Below are positions 18,096-27,026 of a DNA stretch of 64,000 nt, piece after piece; within the stretch, counting starts at the first letter, position 1; each line of letters starts with the position of its first letter. Source of the DNA: Enterovibrio baiacu (GTDB taxonomy: Bacteria; Pseudomonadota; Gammaproteobacteria; Enterobacterales; Vibrionaceae); contig NZ_SCHN01000007.1 in NCBI RefSeq assembly GCF_004120195.1, forward strand, positions 414,562 to 478,561, written 5' to 3'. The position numbers were made by a program, and so were the translations under genes. The notes beneath the pieces were generated by a model. That model saw only the letters and a program-made list of their open reading frames with translations. It had not been told where the DNA came from and did not search any database.

Positions 18096-18196
18096 TCTCG
18101 GGTTGGCGAACAAGGAAAAATGCCGACGGAAAAGGACGTAAAAATCACCACAACATGCACATTGAACGGGTCATTTTCGCTTCGAGTGCTTGGATG

Positions 18197-18375
18197 TATA
18201 CCCAAGCAACCTGAAGATGCTAGATATCTGATGGTCTCCCTTCGGGCGAGTTTACTGACGCTATGCTCGGTGTTGTCCCTTTTTTGAAGGGGCTCACTTC
18301 ATCGGCAAAAGGACGCCTTGATCATAACGTCAGTAAAGCTCGCTGAGTTCTGCATCTTCACGTTGTTTGGGTATA
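18197..18375. repeat. Vibrio-type palindromic element (MITE-like) with TATACCCAA termini
   Basis: The 179-bp element is bounded by 24-bp imperfect inverted repeats: TATACCCAAGCAACCTGAAG... at the left and ...GTTGTTTGGGTATA at the right, 22 of 24 positions matching. A second pair of inner arms (GCGAGTTTACTGACG and its mirror) extends the palindrome, so it folds into a long hairpin. No protein is encoded. A 52-bp relative occurs at 28089-28140. I recall such elements as widespread in Vibrionaceae intergenic regions, but no copy number can be given from one window. Confidence 0.75.
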
Positions 18376-18451
18376 GTGCTATTTGTGCTTTATTAGTTCT
18401 GGATATTGCTTACAATAACGCGCTTTTTTATTTTATTTACAGGTCATGATT

Positions 18452-18700
18452 ATGAACGACGCTACTTCACAACCAACGCTACCAGATCGCCTATCAGGCA
18501 ACCCACGCAGCCCACACCACGTTGCTGAGTGCTTTGAATACAACATCGGTATTCTGCTGAACGGCAAAGAGCGTTTCGACGTTGAAGAGTACTGCATCAG
18601 CGAAGGTTGGGTGAAGATCCCGTCACCTAAAGCACTAGACCGTCGCGGCCAACCGCTTCTGATCACGCTAAAAGGTACTGTTGAAGCGTTTTACAAATAA
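18452..18700 (+). CDS. DUF3297 family protein
   Basis: An 82-residue protein matching DUF3297 from memory: LPDRLSGNPRSPHHVAECFE, then GKERFDVEEYCISEGWVKIPS and a C-terminal LITLKGTVEAFYK. The function is unknown; the family is small, soluble and widely conserved in proteobacteria. The start at 18452 sits 8 bases from AGG; an ATG two codons upstream (18446) is equally possible. It lies just after the palindromic element and ends in a strong terminator. Confidence 0.88.
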   Translation: MNDATSQPTLPDRLSGNPRSPHHVAECFEYNIGILLNGKERFDVEEYCISEGWVKIPSPKALDRRGQPLLITLKGTVEAFYK

Positions 18701-18730
18701 GCCGCATCAACAAGATAACCGTATGAATTA

Positions 18731-18766
18731 AAAAAGGCAGGAAGTGAACACTTCCTGCCTTTTTGT
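18731..18766 (+). terminator. Strong terminator after the DUF3297 gene
   Basis: A 15-bp perfect stem, AAAAAGGCAGGAAGTG / CACTTCCTGCCTTTTT, with a very short loop. It is A-rich on the left and T-rich on the right, and the tandem repeat array begins directly after it. Confidence 0.9.
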
Positions 18767-18769
18767 TTT

Positions 18770-19019
18770 GAGTTTTGAGTTTTGAGTTTTGAGTTTTGAG
18801 TTTTGAGTTTTGAGTTTTGAGTTTCGAGTTTCGAGTTTCGAGTCTCTAGTCTCTAGTCTCTAGTCTCTAGTCTCTAGTCTCTAGTCTCTAGTCTCTAGTC
18901 TCTAGTCTCTAGTCTCTAGTCTCGAATCTTACAATCTCGTATCTTACAATCTCGTAATCTCGTAATCTCGTAATCTCGCAATCTCGCAATCTCGCAATCT
19001 CGTAATCTCGTAATCTCGC
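18770..19019. repeat. Compound heptamer/octamer tandem repeat array
   Basis: Seven GAGTTTT units (18770-18818) pass into three GAGTTTC units, one GAGTCTC and then eleven TAGTCTC units (18847-18923). A short mixed stretch follows, then nine AATCTCGY octamers (18948-19019). Neighbouring blocks differ by one or two bases, so the array looks like stepwise slippage and mutation of one ancestral unit. It is noncoding and lies between the DUF3297 terminator and the 3' end of the DUF2947 gene. Confidence 0.95.
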
Positions 19020-19033
19020 AATCTGCTCGTCGA

Positions 19034-19504
19034 CTACGGTCTCTTACCCAGCTTCACCACACCATTTTGCTCAAACATCGCCACTTCTTTTTTCTTCTTC
19101 GCAATCAACAGCGGCTTGTCATCGTAGAACAGGAAGTTCTTCCAGTATTTCTTGAACATGCCCCAACGGGTTTCGATGACGTTGTTTTTGTCATAACAAA
19201 AATACACAACACCATTGTCTTCCATATTGAAAAACGACGTCACGCTTTCAGGAAGATCGGTTTCTTCTTCCCAAGGATTCATCCAGTTATCTTCGATTTC
19301 CCAAACGCTGCTCATGATCGCCCAATCGCCTTTCCCAAAATGATCAGGCGTTGGGCTTTGGTTGCTCACAAAATCGCGCCATGCTTGTGCGCCGCGTTCT
19401 TCAGACATGGGCTTAATTTCAGCACGGTCTTCTTCCGCCACGGGCATAGATTGGTGAGTAAAAATCCACTTACGTTTGTAGTCTTCAAAGGGTATGTAAT
19501 TCAT
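19034..19504 (-). CDS. DUF2947 family protein
   Basis: A 156-residue soluble protein beginning NYIPFEDYKRKWIFTHQSMP, which I recognise as DUF2947, found next to torR in Vibrio. It is rich in aromatic and acidic residues (WEIEDNWMNPWEEETD) and has no membrane segment. The start at 19504 follows a GAGAG ribosome site and lies 25 bp after the torR stop, so the two are probably cotranscribed. The function is unknown. Confidence 0.8.
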   Translation of the reverse strand: MNYIPFEDYKRKWIFTHQSMPVAEEDRAEIKPMSEERGAQAWRDFVSNQSPTPDHFGKGDWAIMSSVWEIEDNWMNPWEEETDLPESVTSFFNMEDNGVVYFCYDKNNVIETRWGMFKKYWKNFLFYDDKPLLIAKKKKEVAMFEQNGVVKLGKRP

Positions 19505-19529
19505 AGTTCTCTCATTGCTTGCAGCGTCA

Positions 19530-20243
19530 TTAGATGCCCGCAAACATGTATCCTTCACCGTGCACTGTAATAAACACCTGAGGCTTCTTAGGATCTGCTT
19601 CTATTTTGTTGCGTAAGCGACGCACTAAGACATCGACAGTACGGTCATTGGGTGCATCGACACGGTGACTGATCAAATTCAATATGCGTTCTCGACTGAG
19701 CACCCGGTTTGGGTTCGCAGTGAACGCGACCAGCATTTCATATTCAGCTTTAGTGAGTTTGACGGCATCGGTGCTGCTTGTCAGCGCACGACGGTTAATG
19801 TCGAACGTCCAACCACTGAAGGTCATGATTTTATCATCTTCTTTCTTCAAACTCTCGACATTGGCCACTTTATGGCTACGAGAGATGCGCCAAAGCAAGT
19901 TTTTCACGCGAACAAGAAGCTCTCGCAATTCAATGGGTTTGGTGACGTAGTCATCTGCACCCATTTCTAGCCCGACAATGCGGTCTATGGCGTCAGTACG
20001 ACTGGTTACCAGAATAATGCCTACATCTGATTGGCTTCTCAGCTCTCTTGTTAACATCAAGCCGTCAGCACCAGGGAGGTTAATATCTAACAGCACCACA
20101 TCAACATGGTGCTCTTTCATTATGTTGTGCAGTCCCTTATCGTCAGCAGCCTGACTGACCTTATATCCCTGATTCTCGAAGTATCCGCTCACCATAGTGC
20201 GGGTTACTACTTCATCATCTACGACCAGAATGTGATAGCTCAC
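19530..20243 (-). CDS. torR: TMAO response regulator TorR
   Basis: OmpR-family response regulator of 237 residues controlling the TMAO reductase operon. The receiver domain has the acidic pair in ILVVDDE, the phospho-acceptor Asp in VVLLDINLPGADGLMLTREL, and the conserved Thr/Ser and Lys (LVTS, YVTKP). The segment IDRIVGLEMGADDYVTKP is nearly as in E. coli TorR. The C-terminal winged helix (KLTKAEYEMLVAF ... RTVDVLVRRLRNKIE) binds DNA. A GTG at 20243 with AGGGGC upstream aligns with known TorR N termini; a GTG at 20258 would add five residues. The gene diverges from torC. No torS or torT sensor gene is present in the window. Confidence 0.92.
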   Translation of the reverse strand: MSYHILVVDDEVVTRTMVSGYFENQGYKVSQAADDKGLHNIMKEHHVDVVLLDINLPGADGLMLTRELRSQSDVGIILVTSRTDAIDRIVGLEMGADDYVTKPIELRELLVRVKNLLWRISRSHKVANVESLKKEDDKIMTFSGWTFDINRRALTSSTDAVKLTKAEYEMLVAFTANPNRVLSRERILNLISHRVDAPNDRTVDVLVRRLRNKIEADPKKPQVFITVHGEGYMFAGI

Positions 20244-20460
20244 GTCGCCCCTGTTCACAAATCGTCACGAAGGTGCGCACTGTACCACCTAAAGTGTCGC
20301 TTTTTTTGATATTTATCATGGTTATTGCATTTATTTATGATGAAGGTCACGCGATATTCGTGAGTACGGTCACACGTAAGTTTGCTATTTGTGTCAGATA
20401 GCAACATTTTCGGCACTTTTAGAAGCACGTAAACACCACGCAACGACTTTTCAAGAATTC

Positions 20461-20522
20461 CTGTTCACATTCTTTCACAACCCAACCCATTCCGTTCATT
20501 TATGCGCGTAACCATATTCACA
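20461..20522. promoter_or_regulatory. Candidate tor boxes (TorR sites) upstream of torC
   Basis: Three decamers resemble the E. coli tor box CTGTTCATAT: CTGTTCACAT (20461-20470, 9 of 10), CCGTTCATTT (20492-20501) and CATATTCACA (20513-20522). They start 31 and 21 bp apart, roughly helical multiples. A fourth, CTGTTCACAA (20251-20260, 8 of 10), touches the torR start and could give autoregulation. The motif is from memory of E. coli, and binding is inferred. Confidence 0.55.
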
Positions 20523-20659
20523 TCCGATCGTTAACATGCGCGACACGAAATAACGCATCAAAAACATGTAGCTAAAGTGAGCAGGCTGTTTCTCAAGACC
20601 TAGAGGAAAGGACTCTCCACTGTTTGGCTGCGCAAAACTCTATGGGTGTATCCATTTTT

Positions 20660-21823
20660 ATGAAAAAGCTATTTCAAAAGCTGATGAAACCTAGCCGCAA
20701 GTACCCAATTATTGCGCTGGTACTGGTCGGGGTCGTTATTGCAATCTCTGGTGTAATTGCAATGAACAAAACCTTCGAAGTTTTCTCTACGACTGAGTTC
20801 TGTACGTCGTGCCACACGATGCAGCAAAACTACGAGGAATATAAGCAGTCTATTCACTACAGCAATGCGAAAGGCATCCGTGCTGAGTGTGTGGATTGTC
20901 ACCAACCAAAAGACTTCGTGGGTAAAGTGTGGCGCAAAATGGGCGCTGCTACCGACCTATACCACCACTTCATCACTGGCAAAATTGATACGCCTGAGAA
21001 GTTTGAAGAGCACCGATTAGAGCTCGCACAGAAAGTGTGGGATCGCATGGCTGACGAGAACTACAAAACCTGTACGACCTGTCACTCATACGACGCAATG
21101 GATCACAGCAAGCAATCTGTGCAAGCAATGAAAGAGATGATCCCTGCTGCGAAAGAAAACATGGCATGTGTTGAATGTCATAAAGGTATCGCGCACGAAT
21201 TGCCAAACATGGCGGGTGGTTTCCGTAAAACCTTCGAAACCCTCACCGCCTCTGCCGTTGCACCTGCTGGTGCGAAGAAGCTTTACTCGCTGAATGAGAA
21301 GAGCCTATTTGCTAGCGCTGACGCAACAGGCAAAGTCGAAGGCCAATTGCTGCCTGCGTCTGAAGTTATCGTGCTTGAAGAACAAGGCGACATGCTGAAA
21401 ATCCGCGTTGAAGGTTGGATCGAAACCAACGGTAAAGGCCGCGTGATGACAGAGTACATGGGCAAACGTGTATTCAAGGCAACCGTTCGTGGCGATGTGA
21501 AAGCAACCGAAGTGGTGATGGCTGAGCAAGTTGACCCTGCAACCAACATGTCATGGAAAAACGTGGCCGTTGAAGCATGGGTGACCAAAGACGGCCTGCT
21601 CGACAGCATCGATCCTGTATGGGATTACGCATCAGAAATGTACGCGTCTTCTTGTAACTCGTGCCACGCAGCACCAGCACCGGGTCACTTCACTGCAAAC
21701 GGCTGGATTTCAAGCCTGAAAGCGATGAGCGCTTACTACCGTCTGAATAAAACAGAAGAACGTACTCTGCTGAAATATCTGCAGAACCACGGTAGTGACA
21801 CTGGCGGTGCAGGCGCGCACTGA
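20660..21823 (+). CDS. torC: Pentahaem c-type cytochrome TorC
   Basis: Membrane-anchored periplasmic cytochrome of the NapC/NirT family that passes electrons from the quinol pool to TorA. The 387-residue product has an N-terminal anchor helix (about 16-35) and four haem motifs in the NapC-like part: CTSCH (48-52), CVDCH (77-81), CTTCH (138-142) and CVECH (170-174). A fifth, CNSCH (332-336), lies in the TorC-specific C-terminal domain. The start MKKLFQKLMKPSRK matches TorC. Upstream in-frame TTG (20624) and ATG (20642) codons are possible, and no start has a strong ribosome site. torA follows after 86 bp. Confidence 0.93.
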   Translation: MKKLFQKLMKPSRKYPIIALVLVGVVIAISGVIAMNKTFEVFSTTEFCTSCHTMQQNYEEYKQSIHYSNAKGIRAECVDCHQPKDFVGKVWRKMGAATDLYHHFITGKIDTPEKFEEHRLELAQKVWDRMADENYKTCTTCHSYDAMDHSKQSVQAMKEMIPAAKENMACVECHKGIAHELPNMAGGFRKTFETLTASAVAPAGAKKLYSLNEKSLFASADATGKVEGQLLPASEVIVLEEQGDMLKIRVEGWIETNGKGRVMTEYMGKRVFKATVRGDVKATEVVMAEQVDPATNMSWKNVAVEAWVTKDGLLDSIDPVWDYASEMYASSCNSCHAAPAPGHFTANGWISSLKAMSAYYRLNKTEERTLLKYLQNHGSDTGGAGAH

Positions 21824-21909
21824 TCAGCCATTGCTGACTCGCGTTAACGATTATCGCGGCGGGTGCGCAAGCACCTGCCCAACAAAGATTGAAGAATAAG
21901 GATTCCTAC

Positions 21910-24441
21910 ATGGCGACTGAAAAACAAGTTCAGGGCATTTCTCGCCGTCGCTTTCTATCAGGCATGCTAACCGCAAGTGCGGGCGTTGTGATCGGCAGCA
22001 GCTTGCTTGCACCACGCTCAGCGATGGCAGCGACCGACGCGAAAAACACCTTCTCTGGTGACGTGATCCACGGTTCACACTGGGGTGCATTCCGCGCGAA
22101 AGTAGAAAACGGCATTTGGATCGACACTGTCGCGTTCGAAAACGACCCACACCCAACCTCTATGCTGAATGGCGTTCGCGAAGTGGTATACAACCCTTCT
22201 CGCGTTAAGTATCCAATGGTACGTATCGACTGGCTAAAGCACGGTTGGAAATCTGACACCACACAACGCGGTGATAACCGTTTTGTACGCGTGCCATGGT
22301 CGCAAGCACTGGACTTCTTCCACCACGAGCTAGAGCGTGTTCAAACCTCTTACGGCCCAAGCGCATTGTACGCAGGCCACTCTGGTTGGCAGTCATGCGG
22401 TAAGCTAAACACCGCAGGTACGATGATGCAGCGCGCAATCAGCCTGCACGGTACTTACCTAGCAAAAATGGGTGACTACTCAACCGGTTCTGCGCAAGTT
22501 GTTCTTCCTTACGTTGCAGGCGCAATGGAAGTGTACGAACAGCAAACCTCTTGGCCTTTAGTGCTAGAGAATGCGAAGAACATCGTTATTTGGGGCTCTG
22601 ACCCAATCAAAAACCTACAAGTAGGTTGGTTGATCCCAGATCACAGCGTTTACGGTTACTACCAGCAGCTTGCTGAGAAAGTGAAGAAAGGCGAAATCAA
22701 CGTTATCCACGTTGACCCAGTGAAGAACGAATCTTACAAGTTCTTCGGGGGCAATCAGGTTGCGGTTAACCCACAAACTGACGTGCCGTTGATGCTGGCT
22801 ATCGCGCACACGCTGTACACAGAGAAATTGCACGATGAGCAATTCCTTGCTGACTACACCACAGGTTTCGATCAATTCCTGCCTTACCTATTGGGTGAGA
22901 AAGATGGCGTTGCGAAAACCCCTGAGTGGGCGGCTGGAATCTGTGGCATCCCTGCGGACCAAATTCGCGAATTGGCGCGCACCATGGCAAATGGTCGTAC
23001 CCAAATCATCGCGGGCTGGTGTTTGCAGCGTATGCAGCACGGCGAACAGTACGCATGGATGATCGTTGTTCTGGCGGCAATGCTGGGCCAAATCGGTCTT
23101 CCAGGTGGCGGATTCGGCTTCGGTTGGCACTACAACGATGCGGGTACCGTTACGTCTGCAGGCCCATTGATGTCTGGTTTCAGCTCAGTGACTGGCGTTG
23201 ATCCTATTCACAACGGTAGCTACAACGGTTACTCAACCTACATCCCAGTAGCACGTTTTGTTGACTGTATTGAGAACCCTGGCACTAGCATTGATTTCAA
23301 CGGTCACACCGTGAAGTTCCCACACATGAAGATGGCTATCTTCTGTGGTAACAACCCGTTCCACCACCACCAAGATCGTAACCGTATGATCAAAGCGTGG
23401 CGTAATCTGGAAACCGTGGTTAGCGTTGAACACCAGTGGACAGCGACATGTCGCTTCGCAGATATCGTTCTGCCTGCGACCACCACTTACGAACGTAACG
23501 ACATCGAGCAGTTTGGTAACCACTCGAACAAAGGCATCATCGCGATGAAACAAATCGTTGAGCCTATGTTTGAATCAAAAGATGACTTCGACATCTTCCG
23601 TGAATTGTGTACGCGCTTCGACCGTGAAGAAGCCTTCACTGGCGGCAAGACCAAGATGGAATGGATTGAAGAAATCTACAACGGTGCACGCCTACAAGGC
23701 CGTGGTATCGGTGTGCGTATGCCTAACTTCGTTAAATTCTGGGAAGAAGAGCAATTCATCGGTTTCCCTGAAGGATCTGAGTGGGTTCGTCACCAAGCGT
23801 TCCGTAACGAGCCAGACCTTGAGCCACTCGGCACAGCAACAGGTTTGATCGAGATTTACTGTAAGACTATCGCTGACATGGGATACGACGACTGTCAGGG
23901 CCACCCAATGTGGTTCGAAAAAGTTGAGCGTAGCCATGGTGGTCCTAAGTCGAAGACTTTCCCGATCCACCTACAGAGCTGTCACCCGAACCACCGCCTG
24001 CACTCGCAGCTGTGTTCGTCTGACGATCACCGTAGTACTTACGCGGTAGCGGGTCGCGAACCTTGTTACATCAGCACTGCAGATGCGAAAGCACGCGGCA
24101 TTGTGTCTGGCGACATCGTTCGCGTATTTAACGACCGCGGCCAAGTACTGGCTGGCGCTGTTGTGACTGACGACTACAAATCAGGCGTTTGTCGTATCCA
24201 CGAAGGCGCATGGTATGGTCCTCTAGAAGGCGGTAAGCCGGGTACACTGTGTACTTACGGCGATCCAAACGTACTGACGGTTGATATCGGCACGTCTAAA
24301 CTGGCGCAAGCAACGTCTGCACACACTGCATTGGTTGAGATCGAGAAGTTCACGGGTAAAGTCCCAGCAGTAACGGGCTTTAGCGGCCCAATCGCGATAG
24401 ACGACGTGAACCCACTGTTCCCAGCGATGGATATCGCATAA
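21910..24441 (+). CDS. torA: Trimethylamine-N-oxide reductase catalytic subunit TorA
   Basis: Periplasmic molybdopterin guanine dinucleotide enzyme reducing TMAO to trimethylamine in anaerobic respiration, 843 residues. The Tat signal SRRRFLSGMLTASAGVV (twin Arg near residue 13) is followed by a cleavage region at SAMAA. The molybdenum-ligating serine lies in KMGDYSTGSAQV, and cofactor-binding motifs include IVIWGSDPIKNLQVGW and GNNPFHHHQDRNRM. The start at 21910 has AAGGA upstream; the open frame extends only via an unlikely TTG. It is between torC and torD, the usual order, with a terminator before torD. Confidence 0.95.
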   Translation: MATEKQVQGISRRRFLSGMLTASAGVVIGSSLLAPRSAMAATDAKNTFSGDVIHGSHWGAFRAKVENGIWIDTVAFENDPHPTSMLNGVREVVYNPSRVKYPMVRIDWLKHGWKSDTTQRGDNRFVRVPWSQALDFFHHELERVQTSYGPSALYAGHSGWQSCGKLNTAGTMMQRAISLHGTYLAKMGDYSTGSAQVVLPYVAGAMEVYEQQTSWPLVLENAKNIVIWGSDPIKNLQVGWLIPDHSVYGYYQQLAEKVKKGEINVIHVDPVKNESYKFFGGNQVAVNPQTDVPLMLAIAHTLYTEKLHDEQFLADYTTGFDQFLPYLLGEKDGVAKTPEWAAGICGIPADQIRELARTMANGRTQIIAGWCLQRMQHGEQYAWMIVVLAAMLGQIGLPGGGFGFGWHYNDAGTVTSAGPLMSGFSSVTGVDPIHNGSYNGYSTYIPVARFVDCIENPGTSIDFNGHTVKFPHMKMAIFCGNNPFHHHQDRNRMIKAWRNLETVVSVEHQWTATCRFADIVLPATTTYERNDIEQFGNHSNKGIIAMKQIVEPMFESKDDFDIFRELCTRFDREEAFTGGKTKMEWIEEIYNGARLQGRGIGVRMPNFVKFWEEEQFIGFPEGSEWVRHQAFRNEPDLEPLGTATGLIEIYCKTIADMGYDDCQGHPMWFEKVERSHGGPKSKTFPIHLQSCHPNHRLHSQLCSSDDHRSTYAVAGREPCYISTADAKARGIVSGDIVRVFNDRGQVLAGAVVTDDYKSGVCRIHEGAWYGPLEGGKPGTLCTYGDPNVLTVDIGTSKLAQATSAHTALVEIEKFTGKVPAVTGFSGPIAIDDVNPLFPAMDIA

Positions 24442-24455
24442 GAGACAGTGTGAAG

Positions 24456-24483
24456 AAAAAGGGCAGCTTAGCTGCCCTTTTTT
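24456..24483 (+). terminator. Terminator or attenuator between torA and torD
   Basis: AAAAAGGGCAGC / GCTGCCCTTTTTT with a TTA loop is a strong intrinsic terminator inside what would be one torCAD operon. It implies reduced torD read-through or a separate torD promoter in the 66 bp that follow. Confidence 0.85.
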
Positions 24484-24549
24484 ACTCGAACTTATATACA
24501 CTTGTCTTCGTAAACACTCATAGTCTCTCTGCCCTTCCCTAACAACGGA

Positions 24550-25203
24550 ATGACAATGCAAGAATTTATCGCCATCAACGAACAACGCGCCGAATTTTAT
24601 TGGTGGATGTCTTCTCTGTTCGCAACCGAGCTAACGCAAGAAGATCTCAATAACTATCACGGCGGAGACATGGATAACTATTATTCCGTGCTCGCCATGA
24701 CCGACGAACTCAAAGCACCGATTGCGTCGTTTCGTGAAGCATTAACATCATTGAAATCGCGTGAGGATGCACAGTTAGAATTGGCTGCGGATTTCTGTGG
24801 TTTGTTCCTTAGCACACCGAAAACCGGCGCCCTGCCTTATGCCTCCATGTACATCGGCGAAAGTGGTTTGTTGAACGACAAACCTGCGCAAGAGATGGGC
24901 CAATGGATGGAAAAATACGCGATCGCTCAACGTAAAGACTTTAACGAACCGTTTGATCACCTCGCGGTCGTTCTCGATTTTATGGGCAATTTGATCGTCA
25001 TGGCGAATGCCGAACAGGACGAAGTGAAGCAAGAAGCCTTGATGCAAGAACAACAAGCGTTTCTTGAAACCATGGTGATGCCTTGGATTGATATGTTCCG
25101 CCAAGCGCTTCATAAATATGATGCCTTTGGCTTCTATAAAGCATCCGGTGATTTGCTGCACGCCTTTATCGCGTTAGATTTGGCCTTCTTAAAAGGCGAG
25201 TAA
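24550..25203 (+). CDS. torD: TorA-specific chaperone TorD
   Basis: Cytoplasmic redox-enzyme maturation protein of 217 residues. It binds the apo-TorA signal peptide and assists molybdenum-cofactor insertion before Tat export. Family features are an all-helical composition, the segment QLELAADFCGLFLSTPKTGALPYAS, the EPFDHLAVVLDFMGNL motif and a C-terminal YDAFGFYKASGDLL. Starts at 24550 or 24556 are both possible (MTMQE). It lies downstream of torA and ends with a terminator. Confidence 0.93.
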   Translation: MTMQEFIAINEQRAEFYWWMSSLFATELTQEDLNNYHGGDMDNYYSVLAMTDELKAPIASFREALTSLKSREDAQLELAADFCGLFLSTPKTGALPYASMYIGESGLLNDKPAQEMGQWMEKYAIAQRKDFNEPFDHLAVVLDFMGNLIVMANAEQDEVKQEALMQEQQAFLETMVMPWIDMFRQALHKYDAFGFYKASGDLLHAFIALDLAFLKGE

Positions 25204-25223
25204 TTCCATTCACTGATTCATCG

Positions 25224-25252
25224 AAAAACCGGGGATCGCCCCGGTTTTTTTG
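25224..25252 (+). terminator. Terminator after torD
   Basis: AAAAACCGGGG / CCCCGGTTTTTTT with a four-base loop, 20 bp after the torD stop. The 694 bp that follow before purR hold a pur-box-like site and three hairpins, listed separately, and no gene I can support. Confidence 0.9.
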
Positions 25253-25463
25253 TTTCTATCATTCTGTGTTTTTACTCAACACTGAAAAGAAGCGAACAGT
25301 TTCAACAAACCCGTTGAGCACACATAAAGCACAACCAACCAATCGTCTGCAGCGCTTGTTATTCGCTGGCTACAGACAAATAACAACCATGATACACGTC
25401 AAGCTTATGCGAGTAGTCTCAATTCAATAATTGCGGCAATCTGCAACTGACAGTAAACTGTGA

Positions 25464-25479
25464 ACGCAAGCGATTGGCA
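25464..25479. promoter_or_regulatory. Candidate PurR operator
   Basis: ACGCAAGCGATTGGCA fits the left half and centre of the pur box (consensus as I recall it, ANGCAANCGNTTNCNT), with two mismatches in the right half. It lies about 470 bp upstream of purR and would fit autoregulation through a distant promoter. Confidence 0.4.
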
Positions 25480-25819
25480 TTGAGAAATATTTGAAAAATT
25501 TCACTGACAACAACGAGGTAGCAAACCTCAAACATCGCGTCAGTGCTTTGAGCATTTTCTCAATCATCCGTTTTTAAACAGAAAATTGGATATTTAGGTT
25601 ATTCCCGATGGTTGTTTTGCCGTATGCAGCACACTGCGTCAGACAAACAGCAAACATGACGTCAGCGAATAATCGGGATGCTTAACGCAGCTCAAGACGA
25701 AAATCCGCGCTCAACCGTGACGAATCACGATGTAAGTTGATTCTCCATAAACAGCGCCCATTTCGCTTTGCAGAAAACGTTGAACGCATGATGTTGGCTT
25801 CATGCATTCACTCATTGAT

Positions 25820-25923
25820 ACGAAACGGTAGAGAAAACGGATACCCGTTTCGTCGAATCCAGTACGCCGCTTTCAGTAAGCGGCGTAAACATGTAAGGCA
25901 GCCAGCATTTCTCATGCTGCCTT
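25820..25923 (+). promoter_or_regulatory. Three consecutive hairpins in the purR leader
   Basis: Stem 1 is ACGAAACGG / CCGTTTCGT (25820-25828, 25845-25853). Stem 2 is TACGCCGCTT / AAGCGGCGTA with a five-base loop (25863-25887). Stem 3 is AAGGCAGC / GCTGCCTT (25895-25902, 25916-25923), ending 23 bp before the purR ATG. None has a T run, so they look like an RNA leader or a small RNA rather than terminators. Confidence 0.55.
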
Positions 25924-25946
25924 TGAAAATGATAAGAAGATAACAA

Positions 25947-26954
25947 ATGGCAACGATCAAAGACGTCGCGCGCATGGCCGGAGTTTCAACAACCACGGTT
26001 TCTCACGTGATCAACAAGACACGCTTTGTCGCAGAATCGACCACGAAAAAAGTATGGGCTGCCGTCGACGACCTTAACTATGCGCCAAGTGCCGTTGCGC
26101 GCAGCTTGAAATGCAACACGACCCGTACCATCGGCATGCTTGTGACTAAATCTACCAACCCATTTTTTGCCGAAGTGGTTCATGGTGTTGAGGAGTATTG
26201 TTACAAAGAGGGTTACACACTTATTCTGTGTAATACCGAAGGTAACCTTGCAAAGCAACGTGATTATTTACGTATGCTGGCAGAAAAACGCGTCGATGGT
26301 TTGTTGGTGATGTGTTCAGATCTGAATGAAGAGCTGCTGATGCTGCTCGAGAAGAAAAAAGATCTGCCAATGGTCGTGATGGACTGGGGCACACAGCATG
26401 TTAATACCGACTGTATTCAAGACAATGCGGAACTGGGTGGCTACATCGCGACCAAGCATTTCATCGATAATGGTCACACCAAGATCGGCTGTATGTCAGG
26501 TCAACTTGATAAGCTAACCTGTCAGGCACGATTGACGGGTTACCGCAAAGCATTGGCAGAAGCAGGGTTAAAGGAAAATCTAAATTGGATCGTCGAAGCG
26601 GACTTTGAATGTGATTCTGCAGTAGAGGCAACCGAAAAGCTGTTAGCACAAGACGAATTGCCGACTGCCCTATTCTGTTTCAACGACATCATGGCATTGG
26701 CCGCGATCAGTACTTTCCGTCAGAACGGTCTGGATGTTCCTAACGACATTTCGATCATTGGTTACGACAACATCGATTTGGCCGGTTTCTTCTCTCCACC
26801 GCTCACAACGATCCACCAGCCTAAAAACCGTTTGGGTAAAACCGCGATCAAGCTGTTAATGGAGCGTTTAGCGAACAAAGAGAGTAAACAACAGATCTTC
26901 GAAATGCAGCCTGAACTTGTCGTTCGCCGTTCGGTGAAAAATCTTAACGATTAA
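25947..26954 (+). CDS. purR: Purine repressor PurR (LacI family)
   Basis: LacI/GalR-type repressor of 335 residues that, with hypoxanthine or guanine, represses purine synthesis genes. The N terminus matches E. coli Pur[21 protein letters not shown], then INKTRFVAE, the hinge [11 protein letters not shown], and the effector domain with [22 protein letters not shown] and a final [18 protein letters not shown]. It lies between torD and tfoY, as I recall for Vibrio. A terminator follows. Confidence 0.95.
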   Translation: MATIKDVARMAGVSTTTVSHVINKTRFVAESTTKKVWAAVDDLNYAPSAVARSLKCNTTRTIGMLVTKSTNPFFAEVVHGVEEYCYKEGYTLILCNTEGNLAKQRDYLRMLAEKRVDGLLVMCSDLNEELLMLLEKKKDLPMVVMDWGTQHVNTDCIQDNAELGGYIATKHFIDNGHTKIGCMSGQLDKLTCQARLTGYRKALAEAGLKENLNWIVEADFECDSAVEATEKLLAQDELPTALFCFNDIMALAAISTFRQNGLDVPNDISIIGYDNIDLAGFFSPPLTTIHQPKNRLGKTAIKLLMERLANKESKQQIFEMQPELVVRRSVKNLND

Positions 26955-26990
26955 TCATTTCAGGCAACACATCAGCAACATCAATAACCT

Positions 26991-27026
26991 AAAGCTCGAG
27001 ATTAGATCTCGAGCTTTTTGTTTTTT
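26991..27026 (+). terminator. Terminator after purR
   Basis: AAAGCTCGAGAT / ATCTCGAGCTTT, a 12-bp perfect stem with a TAG loop, then TTTTTGTTTTTT. Confidence 0.9.

Noticed and set aside
18770..19019. Possible CRISPR array
   Set aside because: The units are only 7-8 bp, directly adjacent, with no spacers, and no cas gene is nearby.
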